Source: Prevotellaceae bacterium
GTDB taxonomy: Bacteria > Bacteroidota > Bacteroidia > Bacteroidales > Bacteroidaceae
Assembly (NCBI GenBank): GCA_022508685.1
Contig: JAFLUS010000005.1
Location: 1 to 19,578, forward strand
Direction of reading: 5' to 3'
DNA: 19,578 bases
The notes beneath the pieces are model-generated. The model was not told the origin of the DNA. It saw only the letters and a program-made list of their open reading frames with translations, and ran no database searches. Of this stretch, positions 18,201 through 19,578 are shown one piece after another. The translations under genes were made by a program, and so were the position numbers. How positions within the stretch are numbered: the first letter of the stretch is position 1; every line of letters begins with the position of its first letter.

Positions 18201-18250
18201 AAAAAAAAGGACATTCGATGCTGTAACGCATCGAATGTCCTTTTTCTTTT
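18201..18250. terminator. Strong bidirectional terminator between the operon and the GH5 gene
   Basis: GGACATTCGATGC (18209-18221) pairs perfectly with GCATCGAATGTCC (18228-18240) around the 6-base loop TGTAAC. Eight A residues flank the left arm and five T residues the right, so the stem can extend to about 18 pairs. Both strands present a T-run after the hairpin. It therefore ends the seven-gene operon on the plus strand and the convergent GH5 transcript on the minus strand. Confidence 0.92.
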
Positions 18251-18296
18251 CCTTTTCCCTCGTCTGATTGTATGATTTGAAGAACGAAAAGAACCT

Positions 18297-19418
18297 TTAC
18301 AAAGCCTGCACAATCGCCTTCACAATCTCGGGCTGATTGAAAGCAGGTTGTGCACGATAATGGCGGTCGGACAGCCCCATCCAGTAGAAAGTCACGATAT
18401 GCTGCGCCTTTGCCTTTTCGACGAAATAGCGTACAAAGTCGAGGTACTCCGCAGGAGCCTTCACATAGTCAGGCTCCGCCTTATCCACATTGCTCGTACC
18501 CCATTCCCCGATGATGACCGGAGCATGCGGCTGAAGATGCGTCGCCAAGAGGTGAAGAAATTCATCCGTTTCACGCTTACCGCTCTCCAACGATGGATAG
18601 GCATGGACTTCGAATGCCAAATGCCCGCTGCCCGCAACACTATCGTTCGGCAGTTGCATCGCCATTACGGGGTCTTGCAAATGCGCGTTCCAACGACCGC
18701 CGCCATTGCAAGCACCATATGTGCTGACAATCAGATTGCGCTGCACATTGTTGCCACCCGTCGACCGCACCGCATCGACAAAACTCTGCGCAAAGCGATT
18801 GATTGCCGCATACGCATCGGCAGCCACTTCCACATCGTATTTTTCCGGAGAAGCAAAAGAGGCGAAGCACCACGAATTGTATTCATCCAACATCTCGTTA
18901 TACCCTTCGAACAGCAGCCGTTCACCATAATCTTTGAACGCTTCGGCTATTTGCTGCCACAAGTATTCGTATTTATCCCGAACCGCCTCATAAGTCCGCA
19001 TGCTGGCATGGAGCCACATCGGTCCGGCACCCGTGTCGTGATGCACATTGATGATGCAATACATGCCGTTGTCTAATACGTAATCCACAACTTCACGCAC
19101 ACGCGCCATCCACGCTTCGTCCACTCGTCCCGCCTCATCCATGTGAGGATACCACGTGACGGGCACGCGAATGGCACCGAACCCTGCCTCCGCCATCATC
19201 TTCATCAGTTCCGGTCGGGTGACAGGCTGTCCCCACATCGTTTCCGACTTCACCACATCCGGACACGCCTTCCCATTGTTGGCATCCAACGTGTTGCCCA
19301 AGTTCCATCCCACACCCATGTGCGTCACCGCATCGGCTGCCGTCTCAAAGTGTTGCGCATCCATCGTCCACACACATGCCAACGCCATGCAGAAAGTCAC
19401 TAATCGTTTGTTGTTCAT
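18297..19418 (-). CDS. Secreted glycoside hydrolase family 5 enzyme, endoglucanase-like
   Basis: 373 residues. An N-terminal signal peptide is probably cut after Ala21 (WTMDAQ); Cys15 lies in the hydrophobic core without a good lipobox. A single (beta/alpha)8 GH5 domain fills the mature protein. GVGWNLGNTLDA (35-46) is the classic first-strand motif of cellulase-type GH5 members, and IRVPVTW (83-89) follows. IINVHHD (122-128) supplies active-site histidines, LLFEGYNEM has acid/base Glu175, VHAYP has His272 and Tyr274, and VIIGEWG has nucleophile Glu305. TFYWM places Trp346 at the last strand. All expected catalytic residues are present. GH5 retaining enzymes of this type cut beta-1,4-glucans, though xyloglucan, mannan or mixed-linkage glucan activity is possible. 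There is no carbohydrate-binding module. It is convergent to the FAS1/SusCD operon with its own candidate promoters, so a joint role is plausible but unproven. The GH5_4 subfamily is a guess from the first-strand motif. Confidence 0.9.
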   Translation of the reverse strand: MNNKRLVTFCMALACVWTMDAQHFETAADAVTHMGVGWNLGNTLDANNGKACPDVVKSETMWGQPVTRPELMKMMAEAGFGAIRVPVTWYPHMDEAGRVDEAWMARVREVVDYVLDNGMYCIINVHHDTGAGPMWLHASMRTYEAVRDKYEYLWQQIAEAFKDYGERLLFEGYNEMLDEYNSWCFASFASPEKYDVEVAADAYAAINRFAQSFVDAVRSTGGNNVQRNLIVSTYGACNGGGRWNAHLQDPVMAMQLPNDSVAGSGHLAFEVHAYPSLESGKRETDEFLHLLATHLQPHAPVIIGEWGTSNVDKAEPDYVKAPAEYLDFVRYFVEKAKAQHIVTFYWMGLSDRHYRAQPAFNQPEIVKAIVQAL

Positions 19419-19446
19419 TGCTTCTATCTTTGATGATGATTTGTCG

Positions 19447-19454
19447 CAAAGATA
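19447..19454 (-). promoter_or_regulatory. Candidate -7 element of the GH5 gene (proximal)
   Basis: Read on the minus strand, 19454 to 19447 is TATCTTTG, an exact match to the Bacteroidota TAnnTTTG box, 28 bases before the ATG. The transcript would have a leader of roughly 20 bases. No clear TTTG -33 box sits at the expected distance; only TTTA at about 19474-19471 is near. Confidence 0.5.
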
Positions 19455-19490
19455 ATTAAAAATTCCGAATTAAATAATTTGGCGATATGA

Positions 19491-19498
19491 CAAAAGTA
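19491..19498 (-). promoter_or_regulatory. Candidate -7 element of the GH5 gene (distal)
   Basis: Minus-strand TACTTTTG (19498 to 19491) is a second exact TAnnTTTG match, 72 bases from the start codon. A CTTG at about 19518-19515 is a weak -33 candidate with a 16-base spacer. It may be a tandem promoter or a chance match. Confidence 0.35.
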
Positions 19499-19535
19499 TT
19501 TTTCGTGTTTTTGACAAGACGACTGACACTGATTT

Positions 19536-19556
19536 TAGTTGCGAAATTCGCAACTA
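19536..19556. promoter_or_regulatory. 21-base inverted repeat upstream of the GH5 gene
   Basis: TAGTTGCGAA (19536-19545) and TTCGCAACTA (19547-19556) are perfect 10-base arms around a single central A. With a one-base spacer it is a better fit to a dimeric DNA-binding site than to an RNA hairpin. It lies about 40 bases upstream of the distal -7 element on the minus strand, a typical activator position. It could instead control a gene to the right of the window. Confidence 0.45.
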
Positions 19557-19578
19557 TCTACCCTGTGAGGTATATGCA

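Noticed and set aside
18348..19076. 242-codon plus-strand frame over the GH5 gene
   Set aside because: The minus-strand GH5 frame has all catalytic motifs; the plus-strand frame has none and no signal or known fold.

Overview
The window looks like a chromosomal segment of a Bacteroidota bacterium, most likely a Bacteroidales or Prevotella-like gut or rumen species. The evidence is two SusC/SusD pairs, lipoproteins whose lipobox cysteine is followed by acidic residues (the surface-export pattern of this phylum), A-rich leaders instead of Shine-Dalgarno sites, and promoters matching the Bacteroidota TTTG-N18-TAnnTTTG consensus. The genus is inference.

Layout. Positions 1-388 carry no gene. They hold a strong terminator (86-122), a cluster of palindromes built on ACTATAGT, and an odd alternating purine-pyrimidine tract (171-205) inside a short inverted repeat. 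A textbook promoter at 389-418 starts what appears to be one seven-gene operon ending at a bidirectional terminator (18201-18250). The order is: large lipoprotein with about four FAS1 (fasciclin-like) domains (503-3466); SusC-1 (3470-6901); SusD-1 (6920-8773); FAS1 lipoprotein with a beta-rich tail (8787-10811); second FAS1 lipoprotein with a beta-rich tail (10873-12648); SusC-2 (12722-16048 or from 12743); SusD-2 (16100-18181). Gaps within the operon are 3-73 bases, and no internal terminator or consensus promoter was seen in them. Facing this operon is a secreted GH5 endoglucanase-type enzyme on the minus strand (18297-19418), with its own candidate promoter and an upstream 21-base inverted repeat.

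How the parts may work together. Each SusC/SusD pair should form a TonB-dependent outer-membrane importer with a lipoprotein lid. Three probably surface-exposed FAS1 lipoproteins are encoded with them and could act as accessory binding or adhesion subunits. The operon contains no enzyme and no regulator. The convergent GH5 hints at a beta-glucan or plant cell-wall substrate but sits in a separate transcription unit, so that link is inference. The two SusC proteins differ clearly in their N-terminal and plug motifs, so this is not a fresh tandem duplication. It may be a two-transporter uptake machine with FAS1 accessory proteins. That architecture is the most interesting part of the window, and its substrate cannot be read from the sequence.
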